A DNA stretch of 64,000 bases from RHKX01 sp963823565 (GTDB lineage: Bacteria > Actinomycetota > Thermoleophilia > Solirubrobacterales > 70-9). Shown piece by piece: positions 24,593 to 33,749 of the stretch. Under the pieces are notes generated by a model. The model saw only the letters and a list, made by a program, of their open reading frames with translations. It was not told the origin of the DNA and did not search any database. The DNA is taken from NCBI GenBank assembly GCA_963823565.1, contig CAWGLR010000003.1, positions 124,001 to 188,000 on the forward strand, read 5' to 3'. The position numbers and the translations under genes were made by a program. Every line of letters begins with the position of its first letter. The stretch's first letter is position 1.

Positions 24593-25633
24593 GTGCCCGA
24601 GCTCCGGATCGACCAGCTCACCGGGATGCGGGCGCTGATCGCGCCCGAGCGCTCCGGACGGCCGGACGACTACGCGAAGCCGCGGGCGGCGACGGTGAGC
24701 GCCGAGGACTGCCCCTTCTGTCCCGGCCACGAGGCCGAGACCCCGCCCGAGGTCTGGGCCGAGCGTCCGGGCGGAGGCGAGCCCGACACTCCGGGCTGGG
24801 AGCAGCGCGCGGTCCCGAACCTCTACCCGGCCCTCGCCGCGGGGACGGCGGAGCGCGCGGGCGTCTCGGAGTCCGGGCTCACGAGCTCGGCCGATCCCCT
24901 GCTCGCCTCGGCCCGGGCGAGCGAGTCGGACCTCTTCGGCAGCGCGCCCGCCGTCGGCGCGCACGAGGTGATCGTCAACTCGCCGCGGCACGTGCAGGCG
25001 CTCGCGGACCTGGAGCTCGCCGAGCTCGGCGGCGCGCTCGCCGCCTGGCGGAAGCGGATCGCCGCCCACTCGGGGGAGGCGTCGCTCGTCCACCTGCTCG
25101 TCAACGAGGGCCCGGCCGCCGGCGCCACCCGCGAGCACACGCACGCCCAGCTCCTCGCCATGCCCTTCGTGCCGCCGCTCGTCGCCCGCGAGCGTGAGCG
25201 CTTCACCGCCTACAACCAGCGGACGATGGGCGGGCACCTGCTCGAGGACGTCGTCGTCGAGGAGGTGCGCAGGCGCGAGCGCCTCGTGGCGATCGACGGC
25301 GAGGCCGCGCTCGTCTGTCCCTGGGCATCGCGCTCGCCCTACGAGCTGCGCCTCGTCCCGCGCAGCGCCAGCGCGCGCTTCGAGGACGACGACCGCGGCG
25401 CCGAGCTCCTGCATCGCGGGCTGCGGGCGCTTCGCGCCGCCCTCGGCGAGGGGGTGCCGCTCAACCTCTGGGTCCGCACGGCGCCGCGGGGCGCCGAGGA
25501 GTTCCACTGGCACATCGACGTCGTCCCCCGGCTCGGCCTCCTCGGCGGCTTCGAGCTCGGCACGGGCGTCGACATCAACGGCGTCGCGCCGGAGATCGCC
25601 GCGGCGGAGCTGCGCGAGGCGCTGCCGGGGTAG
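24593..25633 (+). CDS. GalT-like hexose-1-phosphate uridylyltransferase
   Basis: HIT-superfamily nucleotidyl transferase, 346 residues. Zinc Cys pair CPFC (40-43), NLYPAL, GAHEVIVNSPRH, the active-site HTHAQ (GalT form HPHAQ) and a C-terminal FHWHIDVVPRL repeat. GalT moves UMP between UDP-glucose and galactose-1-phosphate. The sugar used here is not certain and some relatives are ADP/UTP-dependent, so no gene symbol is given. GTG start, 41 nt after the slipin gene. Confidence 0.82.
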   Translation: MPELRIDQLTGMRALIAPERSGRPDDYAKPRAATVSAEDCPFCPGHEAETPPEVWAERPGGGEPDTPGWEQRAVPNLYPALAAGTAERAGVSESGLTSSADPLLASARASESDLFGSAPAVGAHEVIVNSPRHVQALADLELAELGGALAAWRKRIAAHSGEASLVHLLVNEGPAAGATREHTHAQLLAMPFVPPLVARERERFTAYNQRTMGGHLLEDVVVEEVRRRERLVAIDGEAALVCPWASRSPYELRLVPRSASARFEDDDRGAELLHRGLRALRAALGEGVPLNLWVRTAPRGAEEFHWHIDVVPRLGLLGGFELGTGVDINGVAPEIAAAELREALPG

Positions 25634-25645
25634 TCGCTGCGGCCG

Positions 25646-27412
25646 CTAGTGCTTGCCGCCGGGCGCGAGCCTGATTCGGAGCCGCTTCGTCGTCACGTTC
25701 CCGGCGGCGTCGGTCAGAGTGACCTCGATCGTCGCGCGAGCCCGCTCGCCCGCTGCGAGTGCCCCGAGGACGCGCCCGCTCGCCGCGCGCTTGAGCCGCA
25801 GCGCCAGCGTCCGCCTCCCGCCTGGCTTGGCAACCGCCTGCGCCGGCATCAGCTCGAAGGTCTTCCCCGACTCGACGCGACCGCCTGCCTCCACGGTGAC
25901 ACGCTCGCCCGCTCCCGCCTTGAGCTTGACCGACACCCGGGTTGCGCGCTGCCGCTGCTCGGTCCGAGCCTTGACCACGGCCGCGCTGACGCGCGGGTCG
26001 GCGAGCTCGACCGCGCCGATGTCGCTCCCGTCGGAGGCGGCGCCGTCGCGGGCGGCCCCGTGGTCGATGGTCCGGCGCTCGCCGCGCTGGTCGTGGGCGA
26101 GGCCGTTGGCTACGCCGGCGTCGATCGCCGGGCTCGTGGCGGCGGGGAGCATCGTCGGCGTCGGCCCGCCGTTTTCGGCCAAGGGCTCGAGTCGGGCGCG
26201 GACGTTGAGCTGGTTGGAGGCGTGGGGGTCGGGGTCGATCGCAGCGCCCGTGGTGGTGCCGACGAGCGAGTGGCCGACCACGAACGCTCCATCGGCGCCC
26301 TTGGCCTGGTCGAGGTCGGTTCCCTCCGGCGCCGAGTTTTCGGCGACGATCGTGCTCGAGAGGCCGGTCACGTCCCGTCCCCGCCGCGCCGGATCGTCCA
26401 CTCCCCTGCGGAAGATCCCGCCGCCGCTCGTCCGCGCCGAGTTGTCAGCGACCGTGCTGTTGTCGATCCGCACCTTCGCGTCGTATTCGTTGCGCACGTA
26501 GGCCCCGCCGCCGCGGGTCGCCGCGTTGCCGCTGATCGTCGAGTCGACGATCAGCGCCGGGCCGGCGTCGGGGCCGCTGAGGAGGAGCCCGCCGCCGTCG
26601 CCGACGGCGCCGTTGCCGACGAGCGCGCTGTGGGAGACCAGCACCGAGTCCACCTGGTTGTCGACGTAGAGGCCGCCGCCGTTGCTCCCGGCCACGTTCT
26701 CGGAGAGAGTCGAGTTGCGGACGGTGAGGCCGGTCGGGGAAGCGACCTCGCCGTCGTCGTCGGCGTAGAGACCGCCGCCGGGGCCGGCCGACGCGTTTCC
26801 GGCGAGGACCGAGTCGGCGATGGTCAGCCGGCTGCCGCCGGCGTAGATCCCGCCGCCGCGATTGTCGGAGCGGTTGCCGCTGAGCGCGACGCCCGCGAGC
26901 GTGAGGTCGGCGTACTCGGCGAGGATGCCTCCGCCCTGGCCGGACCCGGAGAACCCCTCGGCGACCGCGATCCCGGAGATGGTCACCGCGTCGCCCTTGG
27001 CGCCGGTTGCGTCGGGCCGCACATGGAAGACGCGCGAGTCAGCGCCGTCGTGGACGTCGTCGGCGTTCGCGTCGCCGCTGACCGTGAGCGCGTCGGCGCC
27101 CGGCCCGGCGATGGTCAGCGCGGCGTCGATCGCGATCTCACCGCTGGTCAGGGTGATCTCGCCGCGGACCCCGCGAGCGAAGGCGATCCGGTCGGCGCCG
27201 GAGTCGGCGTTGGCCTGTGCGACCGCATCGCGGAGGCTGCCGGGCCCCGAGTCGTCCAGGTTCTCGACGGTGAAGGTCTTAGCGCTCGCCGGAGCGGCGG
27301 CGGCCCCGAGCGCGACGATGGTGGCGGCGACGGCACCAGCCGCGCGGCGACGCCGCCGCTCGAGGCGGCGCGCACGTGCGCGATTGATCGACCGGGCCGA
27401 CAAAGAAACCAT
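25646..27412 (-). CDS. Secreted right-handed beta-helix protein
   Basis: About 588 residues. Basic N-terminus and long signal peptide ending PASAKTFTVENLDDSGPGSL, the CSLREA-like start of polymorphic parallel beta-helix proteins. Many repeats of GGGIYAGG / GGGLYADD form the helix rungs (about 150-430). A SPAIDAG / DIGAVEL block (about 440-510) typical of these families follows, then a C-terminal beta-sandwich. Probably cell-surface or released; ligand unknown. The inner ATG (27412) gives the sensible signal peptide. Convergent with GalT at 12 bp. Confidence 0.85.
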   Translation of the reverse strand: MVSLSARSINRARARRLERRRRRAAGAVAATIVALGAAAAPASAKTFTVENLDDSGPGSLRDAVAQANADSGADRIAFARGVRGEITLTSGEIAIDAALTIAGPGADALTVSGDANADDVHDGADSRVFHVRPDATGAKGDAVTISGIAVAEGFSGSGQGGGILAEYADLTLAGVALSGNRSDNRGGGIYAGGSRLTIADSVLAGNASAGPGGGLYADDDGEVASPTGLTVRNSTLSENVAGSNGGGLYVDNQVDSVLVSHSALVGNGAVGDGGGLLLSGPDAGPALIVDSTISGNAATRGGGAYVRNEYDAKVRIDNSTVADNSARTSGGGIFRRGVDDPARRGRDVTGLSSTIVAENSAPEGTDLDQAKGADGAFVVGHSLVGTTTGAAIDPDPHASNQLNVRARLEPLAENGGPTPTMLPAATSPAIDAGVANGLAHDQRGERRTIDHGAARDGAASDGSDIGAVELADPRVSAAVVKARTEQRQRATRVSVKLKAGAGERVTVEAGGRVESGKTFELMPAQAVAKPGGRRTLALRLKRAASGRVLGALAAGERARATIEVTLTDAAGNVTTKRLRIRLAPGGKH

Positions 27413-27503
27413 CCCCCCGCCGGAGCGGGTCCCCGCTACGTTCTCCCCCCGCGCCGGTCTTCCTGTATCGGCGTCGTCGCGAATGCCGCCGTTCGGCGAC
27501 GGA

Positions 27504-27509
27504 TACGCT
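27504..27509 (+). promoter_or_regulatory. -10 element for the gene at 27517
   Basis: TACGCT ends 7 nt before the ATG, fitting a leaderless transcript. Confidence 0.45.
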
Positions 27510-27516
27510 CCCCGCC

Positions 27517-28197
27517 ATGCCACCCCTCGCACGCCCCTTTCCCCGCTTCATCGCCGACACCGCCCAGGAGTCCCGTCCCTACGGCCGCTGGGAGGAGCGG
27601 CTCCGCGAGACGTTCGTCGCCGCATGCGGCGATCTCGCCTCCGAGGCGGGAACGCAGGTCGACGCCGAGACGCTGCGCTTCTTCCCCGAGCGCACCTGGG
27701 GAGGACGCACCTACATCCCGGTCGCCGGCCGCGGCGCGCAGGCCGTGGATGGGTCGGTGCCCGAGTTCTTCGGCCACATCTCCTTCCCGCGCCTCGACGA
27801 CGGCGAGCCCGGCGAGCTCGTGCCGAGCGTCGACTACACCGACGTCACCGCCGACGACAACCCCGACTGGCAGGTCGACCTCAACGACGACGTCATCGGG
27901 ACCTGGCGGGCCGACGGCGGCCGCGGCGGCGACGTCACCCTCGTCTGGGGGACGCCGATGGTCCGCGGCGCGCTGGCCGCGACCGCGGAGCTCGCCGGCG
28001 AGGTCGTCGACCAGGCCGCGGTCATCGAGGGTCGCTTCACCCTCGTCGCGGTCGACGCCGTGCACGGGTTCGGCGACGACGTCTTCCTCGACGTCAAGCT
28101 CTGGGACCGGCGGCTGCGCGAGATCGCCAGCGAAAGCCTGTACGCCGACGAGGAGGACGAGGCCGAGGAGACCCCGGCCGCTGCCGACCGGACCTAG
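27517..28197 (+). CDS. Conserved-looking protein of unknown function
   Basis: 226 residues, soluble and acidic, with normal codon bias and a clear start behind TACGCT. Aromatic blocks such as RFFPERTWGGRTYIPVAGRG and VPEFFGHISFPRLDDGEP, then VDYTDVTADDNPDWQVDLND, suggest a folded beta-rich domain. I do not recognise the family. The acidic C-terminus (EEDEAEETPAA) is probably disordered. Divergent from the beta-helix gene by about 100 bp. Confidence 0.7.
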   Translation: MPPLARPFPRFIADTAQESRPYGRWEERLRETFVAACGDLASEAGTQVDAETLRFFPERTWGGRTYIPVAGRGAQAVDGSVPEFFGHISFPRLDDGEPGELVPSVDYTDVTADDNPDWQVDLNDDVIGTWRADGGRGGDVTLVWGTPMVRGALAATAELAGEVVDQAAVIEGRFTLVAVDAVHGFGDDVFLDVKLWDRRLREIASESLYADEEDEAEETPAAADRT

Positions 28198-28306
28198 GGC
28201 CTAGGAGGCGGCGACCGGCTCCGGCGCCGGCCTCTCGTCGCCCGCGCTTCCGCCGGCGTCGGCGCGCCCGCGCCGAGCGCGCGAGCCGGGGAGTCGAAGT
28301 CAGCAG

Positions 28307-28394
28307 GTGCAGAGCTTCGACCGGGGCGACTTCGTCTTCTTCGGCGACCCGACGCAACGGCTGGGCAGTGCAGGCGATCCCCGACCGCGGCTGA
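28307..28394 (+). pseudogene. Short gene remnant (C-terminal fragment), unidentified
   Basis: Two adjacent frames read SFDRGDFVFFGDPT and then NGWAVQAIPDRG followed by TGA, apparently one protein end joined across a single-base frameshift near 28362. Nothing upstream (28198-28306) continues it. The family is not recognised. The 200-bp gap between the unknown gene and the GGDEF gene contains nothing else I can identify. Confidence 0.35.
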
Positions 28395-28398
28395 CGGC

Positions 28399-29502
28399 TC
28401 AGGCCGGGGGCGGCACGACCGGCGCCGTCGCGAGGCGGGCCGTCCCGCGGCCGGCCGACTTCGCCTCGTAGAGCGCGAGGTCGGCGCGGGCCATCAGGTC
28501 CTCGAGGCTCTCGTCGGCGCGGCCGACGGCGATGCCGGCGGAGAAGGAGCCGGTCTCGGGCGTCGCCGTCCGCAGCCGCTCGACGGCGCCGAAGGTGTCG
28601 TCAGGATTGGATCCGAGGAGGAGCACCGCGAACTCGTCGCCGCCGACGCGGGCGATGACGTCCTCGCCGCGGAAGGCGGCGGCGAGCCGCTCGCCCGTCT
28701 CGCACAGCACCCGGTCGCCGGCGTCGTGGCCGAGCTCGTCGTTGATCGACTTGAGGCGGTCGAGGTCGAGCAGCACCGTGGTCAAGGACTCTCCCTTGCG
28801 CGCGGCGTGGGCGAGGTCGCGGGCCGCCGCCTGCTCCCAGCCGCGCCGGTTCAGCAGGCCGGTGAGCGGATCGTGGGAGGCCTCGTGGCGCAGCCGGCGG
28901 GTCAGCCGCGCCGTTTCCCGGCTCAGTATCGACAGCGTCGCCATCACCGCGGCGGTGACGACGATCAGGATCGCCGCCTGCGGCCAGTCGACCGGGTACT
29001 CGGGCGCCCCGACGATCGCCATCGGCCCGACGCAGCAGGCGACGACCACCGCCAGCCCGACCTTCAGCTCGCCGTCGGTCGCCATCACGCCGAACCAGAT
29101 CGTCGCCATCACCAGCAGCACGGCGTATGGGGAGGCGACGCCGCCGGTGTGGGCCTGGAGCAGGGTCAGCGCCGGCAGGCCGCCGAAGGCGAAGACCCAG
29201 CGCAGCCATCGCATGTCCGGCGGCGTCAGGTTGACCCCGATCGGCGCCACCATCGCCACCGCCGCCCCGACGAAGAACTCGGTCGGGTGGTCGTCGAAGT
29301 CGGCGAGCGTCGCGATCAGGATCGGCAGCCAGTTGCCGAGCACCGCGAGCCCGAGGGCCATGCGCCGCTGACGCTCGTTGAGGACGATCGGGCCCATCGG
29401 GGGTTCATCGGCTGCCGGGACCGCGGGCTTCAATGCGGTCCGCGCCTTGGACTGAACCAAATCCTTACTCGCGGCTTGCCGGCGCTTGGACGGCCGCTTC
29501 AT
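28399..29502 (-). CDS. Membrane diguanylate cyclase (GGDEF)
   Basis: Synthesises c-di-GMP from two GTP. About 367 residues: a polar N-terminus, about six membrane spans (90-225) forming an MASE-like sensor, then a GGDEF domain with HDPLTGLLNRRGWE, DLDRLKSINDELGHDAGD and an intact GGDEF motif in RVGGDEFAVL. The ATG at 29502 is preferred over longer upstream frames, which are Arg-rich and overlap the divergent neighbour. A start at 29403 (MGPIVLNERQ) is also possible. It is one of two GGDEF proteins in the window. Confidence 0.88.
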   Translation of the reverse strand: MKRPSKRRQAASKDLVQSKARTALKPAVPAADEPPMGPIVLNERQRRMALGLAVLGNWLPILIATLADFDDHPTEFFVGAAVAMVAPIGVNLTPPDMRWLRWVFAFGGLPALTLLQAHTGGVASPYAVLLVMATIWFGVMATDGELKVGLAVVVACCVGPMAIVGAPEYPVDWPQAAILIVVTAAVMATLSILSRETARLTRRLRHEASHDPLTGLLNRRGWEQAAARDLAHAARKGESLTTVLLDLDRLKSINDELGHDAGDRVLCETGERLAAAFRGEDVIARVGGDEFAVLLLGSNPDDTFGAVERLRTATPETGSFSAGIAVGRADESLEDLMARADLALYEAKSAGRGTARLATAPVVPPPA

Positions 29503-29552
29503 AGCTTCGGCCCGAGCCGGCGAACGGCCGGCGGAATCCGAAAGGAAGCGAC

Positions 29553-29939
29553 ATGGAAAAGACGACATTGCAGAAGGCCGGCATCCTCTCCCTCGCCGGC
29601 ACCGGCGTGCTCCACCTGGTCCTCGCTCCCGAGTACCTCTCCGAGGAGACCTACGTCGGGGCACTGTTCATCGCCGGCGGCATCGCCTGCCTCGGCCTCG
29701 CCGCCTGGATCCGCAAGCGCGCGAACGACGCCGCGGCCTGGACCGTGGCCGCCCTCGCGGCGGCCGGAATGGCGCTCGGCTTCATCCTCTCCCGGACGGT
29801 CGGCCTCCCCGGCTTCCACGAGTCGGAGTGGGAGCTGTCCGGAGTCGTCTCGCTGCTGCTCGAGGGCACCGTCGTGGTCGCCGCGGCGAACGCGGTGCGC
29901 TCGCAGCTTCCCGGGGCCCGGTTTTCGACCAGCGGCTAG
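29553..29939 (+). CDS. Four-span small membrane protein, unknown function
   Basis: 128 residues from an ATG with AAGGAAG six nt upstream. Four hydrophobic spans with short loops, the first containing AGTGVLHLVLAPEYL, similar to small integral membrane proteins with a conserved His after the first helix. Function unknown. Divergent from the diguanylate cyclase by 50 bp. A strong hairpin follows the stop. Confidence 0.75.
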   Translation: MEKTTLQKAGILSLAGTGVLHLVLAPEYLSEETYVGALFIAGGIACLGLAAWIRKRANDAAAWTVAALAAAGMALGFILSRTVGLPGFHESEWELSGVVSLLLEGTVVVAAANAVRSQLPGARFSTSG

Positions 29940-29952
29940 GCCTCGTCCCGTT

Positions 29953-29985
29953 CCGCGCCCGTGGAGCTCCGGCTCCCGGGCGCGG
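29953..29985. terminator. Probable bidirectional terminator hairpin
   Basis: CCGCGCCCG (29953-29961) pairs perfectly with CGGGCGCGG (29977-29985) across a 15-nt loop. It lies between the convergent small membrane protein and the methyltransferase relic. No T-tract follows on either side. Confidence 0.5.
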
Positions 29986-29989
29986 GCGG

Positions 29990-30226
29990 CTATCGCCGGC
30001 GGGCCAGGTACACGTCCTGGGCCACGAGGTGATCGCGGCCCTCGCGCCGGCCGACGAACTCGAACTCGCTGCGGCCAATCAGGTGGGGCGCGGACGGCGC
30101 GCCAGGTTCCGCCTCCGAGCTCGGGAGCTGGAGGATCAGCTCGCCGCCGGAAGGCGGCGCGCGCCAGGCGCCGTCGCCGGCCAGGTGCTTGAGCCTGCTC
30201 GTTGCAGTCGAGGAGTGCGCCGCCAT
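29990..30226 (-). pseudogene. 3' fragment of a SAM-dependent methyltransferase
   Basis: The frame ends SEFEFVGRREGRDHLVAQDV and YLARRR then stop, resembling the C-terminus of bacterial class I methyltransferases that end in QDVYLLRR. The middle of the enzyme is absent. Its N-terminal part appears about 750 bp upstream on the same strand (30977-31156), with a broken ltrA between, as if the methyltransferase was interrupted. Confidence 0.45.
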
Positions 30227-30299
30227 CGCTGAGGATTACAGCCGGGGACCGGCCTGCGGCGGCTACGGTCGGCGTCTCCGCGGTGCGCTCGCCAGGGTG

Positions 30300-30975
30300 C
30301 CTGAGGTCCACCGGTTGGGCCGTAGGAGCGCGTGTCGAACGCGATCATCACCGCGAGCAGGGCGAACGCGACCGACGCTGGCCGTCGCCGGGATCTCCAG
30401 GGCGAGCGGGATCAGCGCGAAGCAGAGCGCCGCGACGACGGTGCGTCGCAGGTTCACCGAATGGATGTGGCGATAGCGGAAGGCGCCGAGCGCGAGCAGG
30501 TAGATCGACTCCGCCCAGCAGGGCTGCGCGGGACGATCTTCAGCGGGTCGTCGACGTGGCCGAGCGTCTTCTTCAACCCGAGGGCGACGAGGACGATGCC
30601 GGCGACCATCGGAAAGTGCAGGTAGGAGTAGGAGTCGCGGGCGAGCTCGTTGCGCTCCCGCTGTCCTCCACCCGGCCAGCCGCCTGGCGGAGACGAGCGC
30701 GACGACGTCGAAGTACGCCCACCACTGCATGCAGGCGATCGCGAGACCGAGGACGGCGGCGAGGATGACCCGCCGGTGACACCGAACTCCGCGCCGGCGC
30801 CGATCGCGACGATCGACTCGCCCAGCGCGATGATCAGGATCAGACCGTGGCGCTCGGCGAAGTGCTCGGCGTTGAGGTGCCACCCCTCGGCCCGAAGAAG
30901 TACGGCCCGCCATGTCGAGGCGAGCGCCACCGCCACAGCGCTCCTGGCGGCGCGTCGAGCAGCGAGCCCGACCGC
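30300..30975 (-). pseudogene. Frameshifted, N-terminally truncated LtrA (low temperature requirement A) protein
   Basis: LtrA is a multi-span membrane protein of unclear function. Conserved blocks appear in order but in different frames: LDMA, GPYFFG, then WHLNAEHFAERHGLILIIAL and GESIVAIGAGAEFG, VILAAVLGLAIACMQWWAYF, RERNELARDSYSYLHFPMVA, IYLLALGAFRYRHIHSVNLR. At least six frame changes are needed; several look like loss of one G from a GGGG run, others like +1 insertions. The N-terminal third is missing and replaced by methyltransferase sequence. Non-functional as written. Confidence 0.7.
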
Positions 30976-30976
30976 G

Positions 30977-31156
30977 ACCCGTGTAGTCGCAGCCGTAGAG
31001 CCGGGTCTCGGAACCCCGCGGCCACCACCGCAGGAGCCAGCCGCAGCCGCAGCCGAAGTCGAGGTGGACCTGACCCGCTTTCGTGGACACTTGATCGCTG
31101 GGGCCGTAGGCCAGATGGGTCGCGGATCGAGCACGGTCCGGCGCGGGACGATTCAC
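30977..31156 (-). pseudogene. 5' fragment of a SAM-dependent methyltransferase
   Basis: Reads VHLDFGCGCGWLLRWW followed by ETRLYGCDYTG, matching the SAM-binding motif I region of class I methyltransferases. The frame then runs directly into the LtrA relic. Together with the fragment at 29990-30226 it suggests one methyltransferase gene split by the LtrA segment. Confidence 0.5.
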
Positions 31157-31589
31157 CGGCGCCCTCGCCGCGTCCGCTCACGATTTAGGTCCGGTCGCCG
31201 CGAGCTCACTCGCGGTTCGGCTGAGGACCACTGCTTGTTCGAGGCGCTGGTCGGGATCAATCAGCGAAAGGAGCGCCAAGTCCGCGAACGGAAGCGCTCA
31301 CTACTGGGGCAGGTGTGACTGGACGACGATCTGAGGCGTCTGCTCATCGAGGCGAGGGTCAGCCGAGCGTCGCGAACGACGGGGAGACCTGTCGGCTTGA
31401 AACGGCTGATGCTGGTGGGTCATGCCGGGCGCGCGGCGAGCTCCTGCTGGCTGAGCCCATGGCGGCGCCGGCATGCAACCAGGAAGCGTCCAACCCGCGG
31501 GCTCCTCTTCGCAGATACCGGCATGGGCTGAATATATCAAAACGATGAGCCGGCCAGAGGCCGTGATTCCCGCTTGGACAAGCCAATTG
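31157..31589. other. Intergenic region before tRNA-Arg, no gene seen
   Basis: About 430 bp with no frame that looks protein-coding. It contains an AT-rich patch (AATATATCAAAA near 31532) unusual for this DNA, but no clear TTGACA/TANNNT pair positioned for the tRNA. Confidence 0.4.
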
Positions 31590-31665
<76 letters not shown>

Positions 31666-31735
31666 TTCATTTGCAGGTCTTTCTTGAAGTCGCGGCTGAG
31701 GCAGGGGAGGGCACAGGTACGAAACGGGTACAAGC

Positions 31736-32804
31736 TCATCCCGCAACCGATACTCGGGCTCCCACGATGGCGTCCTCGGCCGGCAGCCGCGGAGCGTCCT
31801 CGAGCTCCTCGATGACGTGGCCGTAGGTCCGCATCGTCAGCTCCGCTCCATGGCCGAGTTGGCGGGCCACGTAGATCACGCTGCGTCCCTCGTGGAGAAG
31901 GAGGGAGGCGAAGCTGTGGCGCAGGTCGTAAGGCCGCGCCGATGGCAACCCGGCACGAGGAAGCGCTGGTGCGAAGCGTCGGCGCCGCCACTTCTCGAAG
32001 CCGTTCGCTGTCCAATGGTCGCCGTTTGTGGCCGCGAAGATCGGCTTGTCCTGGGAGGCGTCTGATTCGGCTCTCCACTCCTCGAGGTCGTCGACCAGCG
32101 GGCTCAGCAAGCGGACATTGCGCCGACCGCCGGTCTTCGGTGCGTTCACGAGCAGAGTCCGCTCGCCGACGTCGCTCCACTTGAGGAGCCGCAGCTCTCC
32201 CCGGCCGGACGCCGGCATAGGCGAGGACGGAGACGATCGTCGCATCGCGTAGATCGCATGCAGCTCGCAGCCTTTCAACAGTCGCTGGCGCCAGCGGCCG
32301 GACTTCAGTGCTGTGAGGCAGCCGTGCCTTGCGGACGACGCGCTGCGGGTTGTAAAGAATGCGGCGCGACTCGGCCGCCCTCTGCAGGATCGCGCCGAGC
32401 AAGGTCATCGACTTCTGGATCGCGTGCGGCCGGACGCCCTCAGCGATCATTTGGCCCTGGAAGGTCGCGACGATCTCGGGGTCGATCTCGCGCAGCTGCA
32501 TCTCACCCAAGCGCGGACCAATGTGCAGGTCGTAGAGCGATGAGTAGATCTCGCGCGTTCGCCGCGCCAGGTGCGCGGCGTGGGCTCGCGACCAGACCCC
32601 GGTCACGTACTCATCCAGCGTCTCTCGCCCACCATCCATCGCCGCCAGCTCACCGGTCCGCCGCCGACGCTTCACCTCAGCGTCGAATGCCTCGGCGTCC
32701 CTCTTCCGCCCGAGCACCTTCGAGCGATTGCGCCCCGAGACGTCGCGCCACCGCACCCGCCAGACGACCTCTCCCGAAGCACGCTTGATCCGCTCGACGC
32801 TCAT
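31736..32804 (-). pseudogene. int: Tyrosine integrase, single frameshift
   Basis: Site-specific recombinase expected to integrate the element into tRNA-Arg. The N-terminal frame holds an arm-binding domain and the SAM-like core-binding domain (REIYSSLYDLHIGPRLGEMQ). Near 32200 one extra base moves to the frame with the catalytic domain: GELRLLKWSDV, DLRHSFASLLLHEG, QLGHGAELTMRTYGHV, supplying the Lys, Arg, His and Tyr residues. The first catalytic Arg (GVRPGEL) lies right at the frameshift. Corrected length is about 355 residues. The ATG has GAGGG just upstream and overlaps the stop of a 16-codon leader. It may be real inactivation or a sequence error. Confidence 0.8.
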
Positions 32805-32851
32805 CGACCCTCGCCTCCGACAACCCCGAGCGAGGTGACCTTGACCCTCAT
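32801..32851 (-). CDS. 16-codon leader peptide coupled to the integrase
   Basis: ATG with a strong GGAGG about 7 nt upstream encodes MRVKVTSLGVVGGEGR and stops in TGA that overlaps the integrase ATG (ATGA). This arrangement suggests translational coupling or leader control of int. The peptide resembles nothing known to me. Confidence 0.4.
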   Translation of the reverse strand: MRVKVTSLGVVGGEGR

Positions 32852-32863
32852 CCTCTCCTCCTT

Positions 32864-32880
32864 CACCTGAGATTCAGGTG
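32864..32880. promoter_or_regulatory. Small inverted repeat before the int leader
   Basis: CACCTGA-gat-TCAGGTG, 7-bp perfect arms with a 3-nt centre, directly upstream of the leader ribosome binding site. Candidate operator for the excisionase/integrase module. Confidence 0.4.
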
Positions 32881-32995
32881 CCGGAGAAGGCAAGACGGCC
32901 AAGCCACGCGAGCCCTTCAGGGCTAGCGTGTCGGGCGCGTCGGAGTTGCACCTCCGGCGCCGGGCCCCGGGACGTGTTCAGCGTCGCCGGGGCCA

Positions 32996-33367
32996 CTAAG
33001 TTGCCCCGCGATCGTAGCCGGAGGAGCGGTCCAGATCCAGCTCGGCGAAGACGGCTGCGAGCGGCCGCTGCTCGCACAAGCGATTGCGGACGATCCGCCT
33101 CGGCAGCACGCGCGGCGGCTCCTCCGGTTCATGCGGGACGACCAGATTCTCGGCAAGCCAAGCCCGAGCAGAAGCCGCCGGGATCAGGAGCCTCGTCCCG
33201 TTCGAGACCCTCGCCGCCCGAAGCTCGCCCCGCTCGATCGCCCGGTAGATCGTCTTCGCCGACAGCCCGACGAGCGCCGCTAACTCCTTTGGCCGGTAGG
33301 CCAGCCGGCCATCGTCAAGCTCCTCGATCGTCTCCGCCGTTGCATGCTCTCGGGCTTCTCCGTCCAT
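32996..33367 (-). CDS. Excisionase-like helix-turn-helix DNA-binding protein
   Basis: About 123 residues. AETIEELDDGRLAYRPKELA and ALVGLSAKTIYRAIERGELR form a MerR/excisionase-type winged HTH, followed by the wing RVSNGTRLLIPAASARAWL and a basic tail. Such proteins direct excision and often regulate int. It lies upstream of int on the same strand. The ATG at 33367 is chosen because the same context (GGAG then TGATGG) is preserved in a decayed duplicate at 35.3 kb. AGGAGG is very close to it. Confidence 0.75.
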   Translation of the reverse strand: MDGEAREHATAETIEELDDGRLAYRPKELAALVGLSAKTIYRAIERGELRAARVSNGTRLLIPAASARAWLAENLVVPHEPEEPPRVLPRRIVRNRLCEQRPLAAVFAELDLDRSSGYDRGAT

Positions 33368-33450
33368 CACCTCCTCGGTGACAGATGAACCCTCCAGGTC
33401 TCGACCTACCCTTTTTGCCTTGGCCTCTCTGGATCGCGCGTCCAACCTCC
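33247..33450 (+). repeat. Segmental duplication, copy A (copy B at about 35180-35385)
   Basis: The start of the HTH gene and its upstream region recur about 1.93 kb further on in the same orientation, for example CGTCAAGCTCCTCGATCGTC and GGTGACAGATGA followed by CAGGTCTCGACCTAC. The two copies flank the cargo genes at 33.7-35.0 kb. Confidence 0.7.
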
Positions 33451-33749
33451 CTGGCTCCTGAACCCTGCCCGCGATTGGCATCAGCTCTCGAAACCGGTTC
33501 TAGAGCGTCAGCTGCTCGCGATCGTCTGCTCGCTAATGCGCCAAACGCATCCATCAGCTGGTTAACAACGGGCGTAGGGACAAGCGCATCGCGTGGAAGC
33601 GCTTCGAACCGGTCGGTGCCCGGAAAAGGTCGCAATTTCCGTCTTCCAGTTGAGAGAAATGAATAGCGCTCCTGTATCGTCCTCTCCTTGGTGGCGTACC
33701 GCAGGTCGTCGCCTACATTCGGGTGATTACAACAGGGGAGTGTGGGGGC

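Noticed and set aside
31301..31540. Small minus-strand ORF before tRNA-Arg
   Set aside because: No start signal, no conserved pattern, Pro/Arg-rich composition.
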